In this document: positions 1 to 11,672 of the stretch, one piece after another | Layout of the letters: each line of letters starts with the position of its first letter | Position numbering within the stretch: position 1 is the first letter of the stretch | Origin: Trachelipus rathkii | Taxonomy: Eukaryota > Arthropoda > Malacostraca > Isopoda > Trachelipodidae | NCBI GenBank assembly: GCA_015478945.1 | Contig: JABUQX010004465.1 | Span: forward strand, 21,001 to 85,000 | Length of the DNA: 64,000 nt | Direction of reading: 5' to 3' | Notes under the pieces: model-generated | Databases searched by the model: none | What the model was told of the DNA's origin: nothing | Seen by the model: only the letters and a program-made list of their open reading frames with translations | Made by a program: the position numbers and the translations under genes

Positions 1-1022
1 GATTTCCCTTTTTAGCTAGTAAGCTAAAGGTGACTCTATTGCTCGCTTCCTTGCAATCCCAATTGAGCTAATATATCAGTTCTTAATGTCATTGGCGCTA
101 ATATAGCAATCTCTCCAATGTCAATAACTCAATCAAGAATTCCAACAGTATATATGTATTGATATACCTACACATATATAGTGTTGGTCCATTGAGTGGT
201 AATATAATGTAATTATTATACTCCACAATTATATATATATATTAATTATTAATAAATAATAAATAATAAAGGAGGATATTTGTTATGAACAATCGTTGTG
301 ATTATTCATAACTCATATCCCAAACCGTTTAATAAGAAGTTTCTATTTGATGTCACATTTTCTCCTTGAGGCTGTTCCTACGTGAGCATCGTGAATGGAT
401 GCACCATTTGTATCATCTGTCTTATTTAGTTGCATCAACATCCTTTGGCATCTAACCTAAATAAAACTGGGAAGACTGGATAGAAAATTATGGTTAAACA
501 TAAACATTATTATGAAATACTGAATTGAAAATCAATATTGTACTATCACAACATCATTTATTTTTGAATTAAAACAAAAATAAATATGTTCTGACATTCT
601 GATGATATGACGAATGACGACGACAACGACGAATTTTTCTTTTTTGAGTTTGTGTGTACAGGTTCATAAATTCTTTTTTTTCGGGTCCTGGTGTACAGGT
701 TTATAAAAATATATATACTTTTTTTTTTTCGAAGCGAGTCCTCGTACATTAATGACGACTTTACATTGTTCATCGTTAATAACCTTTCAAAGGAATGAAA
801 AACAATGCACATGCCCAATAAATAATCCCTTCCCAATTTATTAATAAACTGAGAAAGATAAAACTTTCGATTATTAATTTGTCATAACATAATTGTCCAT
901 ATTTACAAACAACATCATTGTTGTTCAAGTATTTAATGTATACTAACACCAATCCTAGATTATTACCAATGTATTAATATAACGTAACCTCATTTCCATT
1001 AATATCAGGAAAATAGTTATTT
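1..1022. other. Unassigned AT-rich DNA downstream of element 1 pol
   Basis: No supportable gene is seen here. The stretch lies where the integrase and 3' LTR of the minus-strand element 1 should be, but no integrase motifs (HHCC, DDE) and no clear repeat of the 5' LTR at 6283-7596 could be found by eye. It contains short AT-rich runs near 225-270 and a T-run near 717-729. A 92-codon minus frame at 558-836 has no recognisable motif and low-complexity content, so it is not called. The region may be a diverged 3' end of the element or the flank of a deletion. Confidence 0.5.
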
Positions 1023-1670
1023 TTATTCATTTTCACTGAGCTCATATACCATGGGCATGAGGTAGTTATAATGTACCCCACTCAAGCATTTCAAACAACA
1101 AGGTTCATTTTTAAATTGATCACCATAAATGATAGGTTTATCACTATTGTAATAAACATGAACAGGGGTCTTAAAATGTTCAGTAAAGGAGGTAATTATC
1201 TCTGGAATCGGCATTTGCCCAGGAATACCCAATAACCTAAGCTTCTTTTGAATTAGTTTCCCTTGCAATTGATATTTATGGGGATGTTTTCTTAATTCGT
1301 CTGCCATACTCTTACGAAGTTCCAGATGCCTATCCATTGTTGAATATTGAAACATTGATAAACGTTTATATAAAGAATCGCCACCCCCCGGAATTTCAAT
1401 AAGAAAATAACCAGCAGGTATGAATTCTAAAGTATTTAGATTATAATTATCTGTAGTCTGATCTAACCCTTCATTTACAGGAGAGCGAGAAAGAGCATCC
1501 ACGACCACATTCTTTGTACCCGAGATATGATGTATATCAAAATCAAATTCGTTCAGTTCTTCCATGGTTCTATCCAATTGCCCATCTATAAGACTCATAT
1601 TCAGCAAGTAAATTAAAGGCATATGGTCGGTAAAATTAACAAACTTAACCCCACGAAGAAACGGTCTCAA
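1023..1670 (-). pseudogene. Element 1 pol, 3' part: end of RNase H plus OTU-like domain
   Basis: The first about 65 residues are the C-terminal half of a gypsy RNase H, with the FTDHMPL block and a DALSR ending. Residues about 88-205 resemble an OTU cysteine protease fold: a GGGDSLY block (residues 95-101) sits where OTU enzymes have G-D-G-N-C-L-F, and a CCLKCLSG/VHYN block near residue 200 matches the OTU histidine segment. The nucleophile position is Ser, and the preceding acidic residue of the motif is Gly. The frame ends at 1023 right after this domain and no integrase follows. The segment is separated from the upstream RT frame only by one in-frame stop near 1700, so it is the continuation of the same pol. 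Confidence 0.75.
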
Positions 1671-1700
1671 CGACTTTACTGCCCATCTTAACGCAGTTAA

Positions 1701-3272
1701 CTATTTATCTATTACACCATAATTTTTCTGGGCACTTTTAAATGTCATTGAGATAAATGCTATGGGTTTCCGTTCATCATTTTGAATTTGGGATAGACAC
1801 GCACCAGCCCCAATGTCTGATGCATCAACATGCAATTCCATGGGCGATACTTCCGGAGTATAGTCAGGGAACCCTAAAACACAAGGGTTTACCAATGCCT
1901 TCTTTAATTTTTCGAAAGCGCTTTGACATTCTTGTGTCCATTGGATGTTTTTACTGCCAGTTTGGCAGGACAAAGGCTTACTAATTTGTAAACAATTAGG
2001 GATATGTCTTCTATAAAAATTGATCATGCCCAAAAACTGACGTAGATATTTTACAGTGGTCGGGATGGGAAATTCCAATGCTCCCTTAACATTTTTCTCA
2101 AGCGGAAGTATCCCGTTTTGGGAAATTCGATGACCCAAGAACTCGACTTCAGTACGACAAAGTCGGGTTTTACTGGCCTTTAATTTATACCCATTAGTTT
2201 CTAAAGCAGAAAGAACCTGATCCAAGGTAACTAAATGTTCCTCAATTGTTTTACTAAGAATGATAATATCATCCAAGTAAACCATCACCCTAGACCAGGA
2301 TAGCCCCGCTAAAGCGAGCATCATGCCACGTTGAAAAGTGGCAGGACCATTTTTTACTCCAAAGGGCATTTTTAAGTATTCATATTGTGCGAATGGGGTC
2401 GAAAAAGCGGGTTTTTCCACACTTTCAGGTTCCATTGAGACCTGATAATAACCCCGAACCAAATCTATAGTGGAAAAGTAATGATTTCCATGCATATTAA
2501 AGATCATATCTTTAAGGTTTGGCAATGGAAATGAGTCAGTCTTGGTAACTTTATTGAGCTTGCGATAATCAATACATAGTCGCAATTTCCCGTCAGGTTT
2601 TCTAACCGGCACCACGGGTGCGGAATAAGGGGATCTACTGGGTCGAATAATATCTTGTTCCAGTAACTCCCGGCACTGCTGTTCGATATCCTGGGCAAGA
2701 GGTCCCTGAAATCTACGAACCGGCAATCTAACGGGTCTTGAGCTCTCTACTTCAATGCTATGTGTGACATTTGTAGCCACCCCTACATCATGATCACCAA
2801 AGCTCAATGCTTTTTGGTGTCTCAACAAAACCTCTATAAGATCTTGTTTTTGCTGAGAGCTAATAGGTAACTCCTCTATTAAAAAATCTTCCCTTACTTT
2901 GTTAGGTGTCCAAACATCCCTTTCTGATGAAAGCTCTATGGAAACAGGGTCTACTGTATTAATCCTAGGGGAAAGACATTGTTCCTCTTGCAATGGCAAT
3001 AAAGTCCCCAAAATCATACCCTTCCTAAGATATTGAGGTTTTTGAAAAGGGTTCATAACAGCAATCCTCCCTTGAGAAGTTAAATCTAACAACCCTGGTA
3101 CAGGAATAAGTTTCCCTGAGGAATTCCCCTGAATCCCCACCAATGATAAAGGTATGTCTGACTTCCCTTTAACTTCCACCAATTTACAAGAAAGAGGGGG
3201 AACATTCACTGAATGAACATTTATACATTTATAAAATGGCATTGAATTACTTTCATCCTTGGTAATAAACAA
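1701..3272 (-). pseudogene. pol: Element 1 pol: reverse transcriptase and N-terminal RNase H
   Basis: The 523-codon frame encodes an RNA-dependent DNA polymerase that would copy element RNA. It contains the gypsy RT blocks in order: the SPYSAPVVPVRKPDG and LCIDYRKLN blocks (about residues 214-240), FSTIDL with the first catalytic Asp near 270, MPFGVKNGPATFQR near 302-315, and the YLDD box at about 332-335. The connection and start of RNase H (HVDASDIGAG, Asp near 483) follow. The frame is cut by a stop codon just after GVIDK; the reading continues in the same frame at 1670 and below. The first about 160 residues link to protease and are less conserved. Confidence 0.9.
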
Positions 3273-3353
3273 GACTATCTAAAATAGATAGTGAAAGGTT
3301 AAATTCAGTAAAGAGATTCAATAATAGAACTTAATCCAATACTAAAAATAGTA

Positions 3354-3811
3354 CTATATTATGTACTGAAGCACTAAAAAGATAATCGGTTTGGTGACAA
3401 ACTCATTATCGGGAAAGTATAACGGAGTTTCTATATAAGTATCTATGGGGACTGAGTGATCACGGATTAACCCTCTCAAAGCATTAATCCCAATCTCTAT
3501 GGATGGTCGTAATGGAACATGTCCTAATTGGTCATTAACCAACCCTACATTTATCAAACTTATCCCGGCCCCATTATCAATCATACAGGCAAAGAGCCCA
3601 AAACTACGGGGTTTAAAAGACACCGTTATTATTAACGGATCAACAGAAGGATTATTACAATTTACCTGCACAGTGCAGGCACTATTATTGTTTGATTATA
3701 TGTTTTCATCAACTTTACCTTTAAGTATTTTCTCTTCCTCCACCGGACAGTTTTTCAATTAACTTTCATTTGCAATGGAGCCCTTTACCGTATTACTCTC
3801 CACCAGAGGGC
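3354..3811 (-). pseudogene. Element 1 protease region of pol (retropepsin-like, degenerate)
   Basis: The frame 3671-3354 encodes a retropepsin-like segment with the block FACMIDNGAGISLIN. Retropepsins of this group have D-T-G or D-S-G at this point, whereas here it reads D-N-G, so proteolytic activity is doubtful. Element 2 keeps DTGAS at the equivalent place. Upstream, to about 3811, the frame continues through stops that separate it from the end of gag at 3812. Its role would be cleavage of the Gag-Pol precursor. The call rests on the active-site block and on its position between gag and RT. Confidence 0.65.
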
Positions 3812-6083
3812 TCAGTTCCAGGGAGACCATGGGTTTAACGGTAACTCAGAATTATCTCCCTCACATCTTTCCTCGTACTCATCCCTGGTGGACGACCTGG
3901 AATTAGGCGATTTTGATCTTAAAGGAGGTGACCTCGACCAATTCCGATTATGATACGTTGATTTATGTTGTACATGTTTCACTTCACTAGTGAGGTGTTC
4001 TATAGGACCACGGGATCTCGATCCACCACCAGTCCCGTTATAACCAGGAGAATCCTTTTGGTCACATCTAATACCAGAATGTGGCCCTTTACAAAAAGGT
4101 CATATCATTGGACTACGCTTAGGAAGTGAAGGTGACGAATTATGTGAACGACAATCCGCCCTTCGGTGACCCTTCTTTTTGCAGTAACTACAAATTCCCA
4201 AATATTTGTAACACTGCTCCATCGCAGATAATTCTTTTTCTATATTTATTACTTTCATGAGAGTCACCTCTCTTTTCGTAAGTAGAGTTTCGTTCCTTTA
4301 ATGAAACCTGTTTCTGTGTTGGATCACGTTGATTGTCTCGGTAGTATCTACTACCAGACTGTTTATCCTGGTTTTCAGGACTTGTCTTATTATTATGATT
4401 AACATGGTTTCCATTTCTCTCCCTAAAAGGAGCATTTTTCTGCGGGGGACTACGTTGGTTGTCGCGATAATACAAACTACCTGAAGGTCTTTCATTTGAT
4501 CTATGAATCTCGAAATCTTTCTGCTTATTGGAACTCTTGTTTCTATTATTACCATTATTGGTATTGCCACGGTTTTGTAAAACATCAGTCCACCGCGGGT
4601 AAACAGTGTTAATTTGTACCACTGAATCAGTGGTCTCATTTAAAACATCATTGTTTATGTCATATTTCGAGTTTTTCCTACTTCCCTCTAAATGAGATGA
4701 TGATTGAGAGATAGAGTGCGGGTATTCAGTATTTTCAGTTTCAAGTGAGTCAGCGAACCCTACTATCGTATACCAAGGAGTGCGGCCTACTCCGTCTAAA
4801 TCCTGCATTTTAATATATTCCCTCACGCTTTTCTCAATGTATGGAGGAAGACTGCACAGGAATGCAGTTCGCAACGAGTCGTGTTCCCTCATATCTAATC
4901 CCCTATAAGCTCTCCTAGCTAACCGTTCCAACCTTATAGCATACATGCGAATGCTCTCCCCACGCTTTCGATGAAAGGCGTGGTAGGCCTGTAAACGGTA
5001 CTCATCTTTCAGCTTCTCCTCGTCCTCATACCACCTAATTAGTGTATCACGGACAGAAAAGTAGTCCCTATCCTCTTTAATTAATAATCTATATAAATCT
5101 AAAAAACTTCCTTCCAGTTGCCTACCCAACAACCTCAGCCACTGATGTGGTGCGTTGTGGTATTGAAGTTTACAATATGATTCAAAGTCCCCTAAATATA
5201 CTAAAAGATCCTGCTCAGCCTCATATTTATATTTCCCAGGATCAACGACCTTCAATCGCTGAGAATTTTTTAATAATTGGGCCAACATCGAAATAGCTTC
5301 AGTCAACATATCAATTTGTTGTTTAATTTCCTGGCCGCATATAAGGAATTATTATCATCATTAGGATCAGTTTCATGAAAAGATGTCCGAAATTGAGGCT
5401 GTAGTGAGGTCATTTGTTGAGGCTGTGTAAGATGACTATACTTAGCCTGGTCATTATTATGTTGAGGATTAATATCCGACGAGGCCATTAAAGGCACCTG
5501 CGTCGATTTATAAGGCCTTCTTTCCTCTCTAAGAAGGTCAGAATATTTATTTACATCATCTTCGTGGTCTTCGTAATCGAGACCCGAACTCAAAACGTCA
5601 CCCGGATAAAACCGAAGTTGCTTATACTTACTTTTAACCTGTTTATCCAGGTTATGTGATGACTGATCCTGCTTTACAGAGCTAGTATTACCTTTATGAG
5701 TAAAAGGTTTTTTGGGCTGTACCTGATCAACAGCATCTTTTCCTATTAGGTTGGCTTTAACAAGTTTATCATTTAATACTTGTCTATCTTTCGTTAGCCA
5801 GTCTTTCAAATCAGTTACAGCAGCAAAAGGCAAGACTTCATCTCTACCCACCTGTATCTGTGTATCATCATCATCATATATATCTTCTCCCTCTGCGTAC
5901 ATGCCAGGATCAGAATTGCGTCTTTTTAACGCATACTGATCCCGCATATAGGATACCAGTGCTGGGGCTTTGGATGTTGCAAGACCATTCGATTGCTTTG
6001 TGAATTTATCATAATTGTATCGGTTTCCTATGATTTATCAGACCTTTTTGGTCTAACAGAAGTCGAGGAAGAAGCTTGAGCCA
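3812..6083 (-). pseudogene. gag: Element 1 gag, interrupted by several frameshifts
   Basis: The likely start is the ATG at 6083. Open segments in changing frames follow: 5947-5303 (acidic, hydrophilic N-terminal part), 5309-4188 (capsid-like core with the WLRLL, RMYAIRLERLARRAY and AFLCSLPPYI blocks) and about 4198-3812 (nucleocapsid). The nucleocapsid has a CCHC knuckle, CSYCKKKGHRRADC, near 4190-4150. A second knuckle, ending in GPHSGIRC near 4100-4060, has a stop codon where its first Cys would be. Frame changes lie near 6030, 5330 and 4200-4260. Within the core, a block containing YYRDNQR is duplicated (near 4470 and 4340). The protein would package element RNA in virus-like particles. 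Confidence 0.75.
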
Positions 6084-6265
6084 TATTTTACGTGTTATGT
6101 GTATAAGAAAGCAAGAAAAATAATAGAACAAAGAATGGAAATAGAAGTATGAATCTTCTATTGAATCGATCCAGTCAAAATTAGAACAAAATAGTGTAAA
6201 ATCGCTGTGAAGATTCAGGTGAATGATTTCACAATCAGACGCGCTACTGGCAACAGGAACACGAG

Positions 6266-6283
6266 GTCCCTGTTCGGGCGCCA
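6266..6283 (-). promoter_or_regulatory. Element 1 primer binding site, tRNA-Lys type
   Basis: On the minus strand the 18 nt read TGGCGCCCGAACAGGGAC, which ends in TGG-complement form as expected for pairing with a tRNA 3' CCA end. From established knowledge this is the sequence complementary to the 3' end of animal tRNA-Lys (UUU), used as primer by many retroelements. It lies immediately inside the predicted 5' LTR and upstream of gag. Confidence 0.85.
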
Positions 6284-7596
6284 GTTAAAAGTGTATATAT
6301 AACGGGAGGCAATAGCGATAATAATAGCTTTTACCTCCCTGAAATTTTTAAGACAGTCAATGATCAAGAATAATATATAAAATTACAAAAGTTAGATAAA
6401 CACAACTTGTACGTCAAAAAGAGGTAAAAAGTTCGTATCTCGTCGTATTCTGGTGATGTCAATAAGAATTTCCAATTAGAGGATGAAAGCTTTCGCTAAC
6501 CCCAGGGAAGATGAGGTGGACCCCGCTCTTCCTATTTACCAGCAGTGCTTTACCAATGGATTGTGTCTGCGTTTGTTGCATACACACTTATTTAACACAT
6601 ACGAACGAGTTTCATTAGATTAAGTTACTTTAAATAGATAATTAGAAAATTAATCGGTTAAATTGAAAGTGTATATCTGTTATATTTTATTGAAAGAAAT
6701 ATAGCCGGATAACTTTTAAGGATAAATAATAACTGAACACTGCGTAATTGAGTGATACGAAATATTAAATAGATGCTTATTTGTCTGACACGTAATCGGT
6801 CAGAATTACGACGATAACTGGTTCGATATAAATACGAAGAAAATCAAAAACCGAGTGGGAATAAAAGTAAGTAATATTTCAAAGTAGTTCTGATAATAAT
6901 ATATTAATTTAATGTAGAATTAATAATATGATTTCTCCTTCTCTGTTTCAGAATTCAACAACTGTTTGGACTGGTTATGAAAAACCAAAAGTACAAATAA
7001 AGATAAGATTTTTCTAACAAGGAAGCTTTCAGGATGACCAAGATTTTCCTTTGTCAAAAAGGTAAGTTTATAAAATATGTAGAATGTCGAGTCAGTATAT
7101 TCTAATAAGGATTAGTCTTCTTTAGTAGAGTAGATCTTCTATCAACACAGTGGTGTCTTCTATATGATCTGGTAGTTATACTTGTAGATTACTTTTAAGT
7201 TCTATATAGATGTTCACGATCTCTATTCTCTTTTAGGCTATGTCTCGTAACTGGGTATGAAGAATGAAAAAACAGTGCAGGGACATCAACTTATTATCAT
7301 TCAGCTGTTGTGGCTCTGGACCAGAGAATTCAAAATCATGCAGGAAATTAACACAAGCCAGAAGCAAAAATGCCGGAAGCAAGGAATGGTAAGCCCAAAA
7401 GCGGAGCCGGTACAAAAATCAGCCGAAAAGCTTACTATAAACCAAGCCAAAAAATAAAACACGCCTAAAGAAAATCTTGTTATATTTCTCATATATTTCT
7501 TTAAGACAAATGAAACAGTATGAATAAGTAATAAAATGAAGACACCACTATCAAGTATGACGTTGAGCAGATTTCAATGAGGGAGGTGCTTTAACT
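6283..7596 (-). repeat. Predicted 5' LTR of element 1
   Basis: The inner edge is fixed by the primer site. The minus strand ends in TTTAACT here, and an inverted match (AGTTAAA) occurs at 7596, giving a candidate LTR of about 1.3 kb with AGTTAAA...TTTAACT termini. An overlapping alternative pair, AGTGTA/TACACT, would move each edge by about 6 nt. There is no second LTR in the window to confirm the limits, so the outer edge is tentative. Confidence 0.45.
6952..7061 (+). other. Possible non-coding exon antisense to the element 1 LTR
   Basis: On the plus strand a pyrimidine-rich tract ending in TTTCAG precedes 6952 and a strong donor, AAG|GTAAGT, follows 7061, defining a 110-nt exon candidate. 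A second well-framed pair lies at 7237 (CTCTTTTAG acceptor) to 7388 (ATG|GTAAGC donor). All three frames of the first segment are closed, so it would be non-coding or UTR. Both fall inside the predicted LTR, so they may be chance matches. Confidence 0.2.
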
Positions 7597-8248
7597 TACA
7601 CTTTTTCGGGCATGTGTGACTTCCTCATCTGCACTATTTTCTCTACTGTCCGCTCTCAACACGCTAAACTATGAATGCCTTCAAAGTAAATGAGTTATAT
7701 ATATAGGAGACGCTTAATTTGATGTTCAGCTGTGCGTTGGGTCCGTTCTAACATTACATTATTATGGCAATCTTTAAACTATATCTATAACATGAATTTT
7801 ACTACGGAATTAGAGATAACTTAAGAATACGGTGTATCAATGACATTGAATCTAATTCGATATCTTAAATGGAAGTATGGACAGTATTGTAATGGAACGA
7901 AACCCCACCGGTTTGGATATAACAAATCAACAGCTTGAATTATGTATATAGTAGCATCAGATCGGTGGAAGATAGAGAATGATCCACAGGCCCTTTTCCA
8001 CGTGATATATAATATATACTATTCTCCCTAACTTTAACGCTTGATGAAATCAGTGACAAGAATAACTAAAAACTAAATTTTAAAGAAATAATAATATTCA
8101 TTTATTACTTCCACAAAATTTTCTAAATCAGAAAAAAATTAATCTGATGCCTATTTTTTAAGGTTTTCAATAGATGAAGTATAGATGAATAATATTTCAT
8201 TTGGTTACTTGTTGTGTTACAGGGACAAGTGAGTGGACGTAGATCCCC
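7597..8248. other. Intergenic, nothing recognised
   Basis: This is AT-rich sequence without an open frame of note, RNA gene or clear repeat. Confidence 0.5.
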
Positions 8249-8342
8249 CTTATATATATATATATGATATATATATATATATTAGTATATATACTATATA
8301 TATAATATATATATATTATAATATATATATATATATATATAT

Positions 8343-8384
<42 letters not shown>

Positions 8385-8492
8385 ATATATATATATAATA
8401 TATAATAATATTCTATTTCTCATATATATTATTATATATATTATTATATATATATATTATATATAATATAATATATATATTATATATATATT
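8249..8492. repeat. (AT)n microsatellite, imperfect
   Basis: Almost pure TA/AT alternation with TATTA interruptions runs through this stretch. A short (CA)n run follows at about 8569-8582. Confidence 0.95.
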
Positions 8493-8837
8493 TGAGATTT
8501 CAGAGAACAACCCCTGCCTCCTTTTCGGTAAAATAAGAAGATTTTTACAAAGTGCTGTGCCTAACATACACACACACACACAAAAAAGGCACCTCCCGAA
8601 ATAATGAATCAGCCACACTCTTTCAATGAAAAAAAAATTTCTTTTTCAAGTTGAGCTTTTCATTTCGAATTAACACCTATAGGTTACTTTATAAGAAAAA
8701 TCCTTACACAACAATTTCTCATTTCTGATAGAAAAAAACAAACATTCATAAATGCCACAAACATTTATTTATGTACAAGAAAATATCCTCTTGATAACCC
8801 ACAGGTGTACAAATTCAAACCCTGTGTAACATACAAT
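8493..8837. other. Intergenic spacer between AT arrays
   Basis: No gene was seen. It includes the short (CA)n run at about 8569-8582 and homopolymer A/T runs. Confidence 0.5.
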
Positions 8838-8908
8838 TTATATATATATATATATATATATAGTATATATATAGTATATATAATAATTATATATTATAAT
8901 TTATTATT

Positions 8909-8960
<52 letters not shown>

Positions 8961-9273
8961 TATATATTTATATAGTAGCATAGCGTAGTATAATATATAA
9001 TAGTGTAGTTCAATTATTATATATAATATAATACTATATATATATCAACTCTATACTATATATATATAATATTATATATATACTATTATGATATATATAT
9101 ATATAATATTATAATATATATATATTTATTATATAATATATAATTATATATATATATATATATAATATATAATATTTATTATATATATATATATACTATC
9201 ATATATATTTATATATATATATATATATTATATATATATATATATTATATATATTATATATATATATTATATA

Positions 9274-9325
<52 letters not shown>

Positions 9326-9326
9326 C
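8838..9326. repeat. (AT)n array, about 490 bp
   Basis: A long imperfect TA array with ATTATA variants. AT-rich sequence continues more loosely to about 9410. Confidence 0.95.
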
Positions 9327-10340
9327 AGAATATAGAATATAAGATATAAAATAACGAATATATATATAGAAAAATATAATAAAATATATTTTTATATATA
9401 TACTAAAATAAATTCTGCAATATTATGCTTATAAGAACATTAATTTATTATTTTTAATGATATAAGCCTATACAGGAAAAATGAATCATTTTTTTGTGAT
9501 ATAAAATTTTTCATTCGCAAAGAGGAAGAAAATCGGATATTCCCAGTTTAAAAGCAAGATGAACTTCGGTATTACAGACTACTAAATAACTAACGTCCAA
9601 CGTTACTACATCTGAATTATTACGAATGATAAAAAAAAATAACTGAATAAATATTTTTGCAAAAATGTGACAAAAATGCACAAACTTTATTATTTTTCAG
9701 CAAAAACATATACCAAGATGATTTTATATTTATATTTTTAAATATAAATATATATTGAGAGTCAAATATTATTTAATATTATAAAACAAATATTCAATTT
9801 CAACGAACTGTTTTGAGGCTAGAATGGCCACTATTATGACGTCATCAACGTTAATGGTGCCTTGTCCAATCAGGAGCAAGTATTAAATTTGTATTTAAAT
9901 TATACACAATATAAGCTTATTTTAACTTATTTAACTGTTTCTGTATAATTTTTATTAATAAATAAAAAAAATAATTATTTTATAAAATATTTTTAATACT
10001 TTACCAAAATAATTACTAAATAAAAATGTTCAGTACACTCACTGTTTAATCCATCGATACAATTTTTACCTTTTTTTCTATTTACCACACACCAAAGGCC
10101 TATACTTTCTGTAGAAATCTGAGCACACGTTGGAGAGAATCGAATATTAACGAAGAGTCTAGAAGATCATTGATGAGGAGTAGAAGAAATTCTGTAGATT
10201 ATTCTGACTTCCTTAGGATAGCATACAAATCAAAAGATGGCCGCCAGCGAATTCTAGATCACGTGACATTACTTCCTTTTTCAGTTCTAAGTCACTGTAG
10301 CCACTTCTTTACCGCCTGTCTCTTATTTCTTTAATTACAG
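9327..10340. other. Intergenic or intronic DNA upstream of a host exon
   Basis: No element protein is visible. The last part, about 10290-10340, is a pyrimidine-rich tract ending in AATTACAG, a good 3' splice site, so at least the right-hand portion is probably intron. Confidence 0.4.
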
Positions 10341-10502
10341 GGGGATCCAGGTAAATATGACCGCATTACCTTATGGAAAGGCATCCAAATTCGCGAAGAT
10401 GCTGATGATCAACAGGAAACACTTTCATTAAAAAATACCAGAATAAACTTCAATGGAGAAAATGGATATGAGGATATTCAAATAAGATACTTTCCTTTTT
10501 AA
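10341..10502 (+). CDS. Candidate terminal coding exon of a host gene (unknown product)
   Basis: A pyrimidine-rich tract and AG acceptor (10339-10340) precede an open frame of 53 codons that runs in phase 0 from the first exon base to a TAA at 10500-10502. The peptide starts GDPGKYDRITLWKG and ends NGYEDIQIRYFPF; it is balanced in composition, unlike the AT-array frames. A poly(A) signal, AATAAA, follows at 10552-10557. No domain was recognised. The upstream exons are not found, so the reading phase rests on the frame staying open. An alternative frame is also open for about 29 codons. It would be the C-terminal end of a protein of unknown function. Confidence 0.5.
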   Translation, partial: GDPGKYDRITLWKGIQIREDADDQQETLSLKNTRINFNGENGYEDIQIRYFPF

Positions 10503-10551
10503 AACTTTACTATATCATTGTATGCATTTGAATATTAATTGTCCTTTCATA

Positions 10552-10557
10552 AATAAA
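10552..10557 (+). promoter_or_regulatory. Poly(A) signal AATAAA after the candidate terminal exon
   Basis: The canonical hexamer lies about 50 nt after the TAA stop, in a sensible position for 3' end formation. AT-rich DNA makes chance hexamers common. Confidence 0.4.
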
Positions 10558-11408
10558 ATGATTTATTGAAAATGTAGTATCAGAATATTCCTTATAGTAA
10601 AAATAAATAGTCTTCAAAATTGTTAATGTCGTAGATCCTTAAAAAATAGTTTCTAATGTAAATCTGTTTTCTTAAAAATATAATAGAGTCTTGAAAATAA
10701 ATTACAAGTTGAGAATGAGCCTTTAGAAATTTATAAACAAATCGTGAGCCCTTGAGGGAGAGTCAGATCATAGATTAAGTATAGACAATTTACCTGATCA
10801 ATCTGTGGAACACTTCTGTAACCATAGATTAAATACGTCTTAAATAAATTATCACAAAATATAAATCGATATTGTAGAACACGTAGATACTTAATATAAA
10901 TATTCACAATGTTTATTATTTCTTGAGAAATACACAAATGCTACACTTCTTGAGCACAAAACACTGTTTATCAATTATTAAAAATGGCAACACTTTCTGC
11001 GTGCGACGAGGATAAAATATTGAAAATATGGAAATCGGTTATTACTCACTTGCAAGAGTAATTAAAGAATTAATAACTTAAATGGGAAATCGTGTTGAAT
11101 AAGCATAAATTTGAGAAAATTAATCTTAAAATAATAAAAAATAAAAAATCAGAATTTTGAATTTTCTTGTCAAAGAGTCACTGTAGCTTAGCCTAAAACA
11201 CAGTATAACTACAGACTTTTCTGAACTCTCACTGCTCACTCAGCCAGCAAAGACACGACTGGCTCCGAACAAGGCTCTACCAAGACTCACTCAAGAATAC
11301 AGTACGTCTGCATTCTTATACTATTTACGGGACAGACTCAATCGTGATTTTATACAAGAAAAATAGCTACAGTAATTTCTTTTGTTTTTAAGGGTTTCTA
11401 TGCGAACA
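10558..11408. other. Intergenic, nothing recognised
   Basis: AT-rich unique-looking sequence. Short frames on the minus strand (for example 10937-10731) lack motifs. Confidence 0.5.

Positions 11409-11672
<264 letters not shown>

Larger units (their letters stand above)
1023..7596 (-). mobile_element. Element 1: decayed Ty3/gypsy-type LTR retrotransposon, 3'-truncated
   Basis: On the minus strand the order is 5' LTR (7596-6283), tRNA-Lys-type primer site (6283-6266), gag (6083-3812), protease, reverse transcriptase and RNase H, then an OTU-like domain that ends at 1023. The PR-RT-RNase H order and the YLDD catalytic box place it in the Ty3/gypsy group. Several frameshifts and stop codons interrupt gag and pol. 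Integrase and the 3' LTR are not visible. RT, RNase H and the OTU-like domain resemble those of element 2 (34066-44222), so the two belong to one lineage although their primer sites differ. Confidence 0.85.

Noticed and set aside
558..836. Minus-strand 92-codon frame as an element 1 accessory gene
   Set aside because: Low complexity with Lys/Ser runs from A/T-rich sequence and no start context or homologous block.
1..1022. 3' LTR of element 1
   Set aside because: No repeat of the 6283-7596 sequence and no polypurine tract could be found here by eye.
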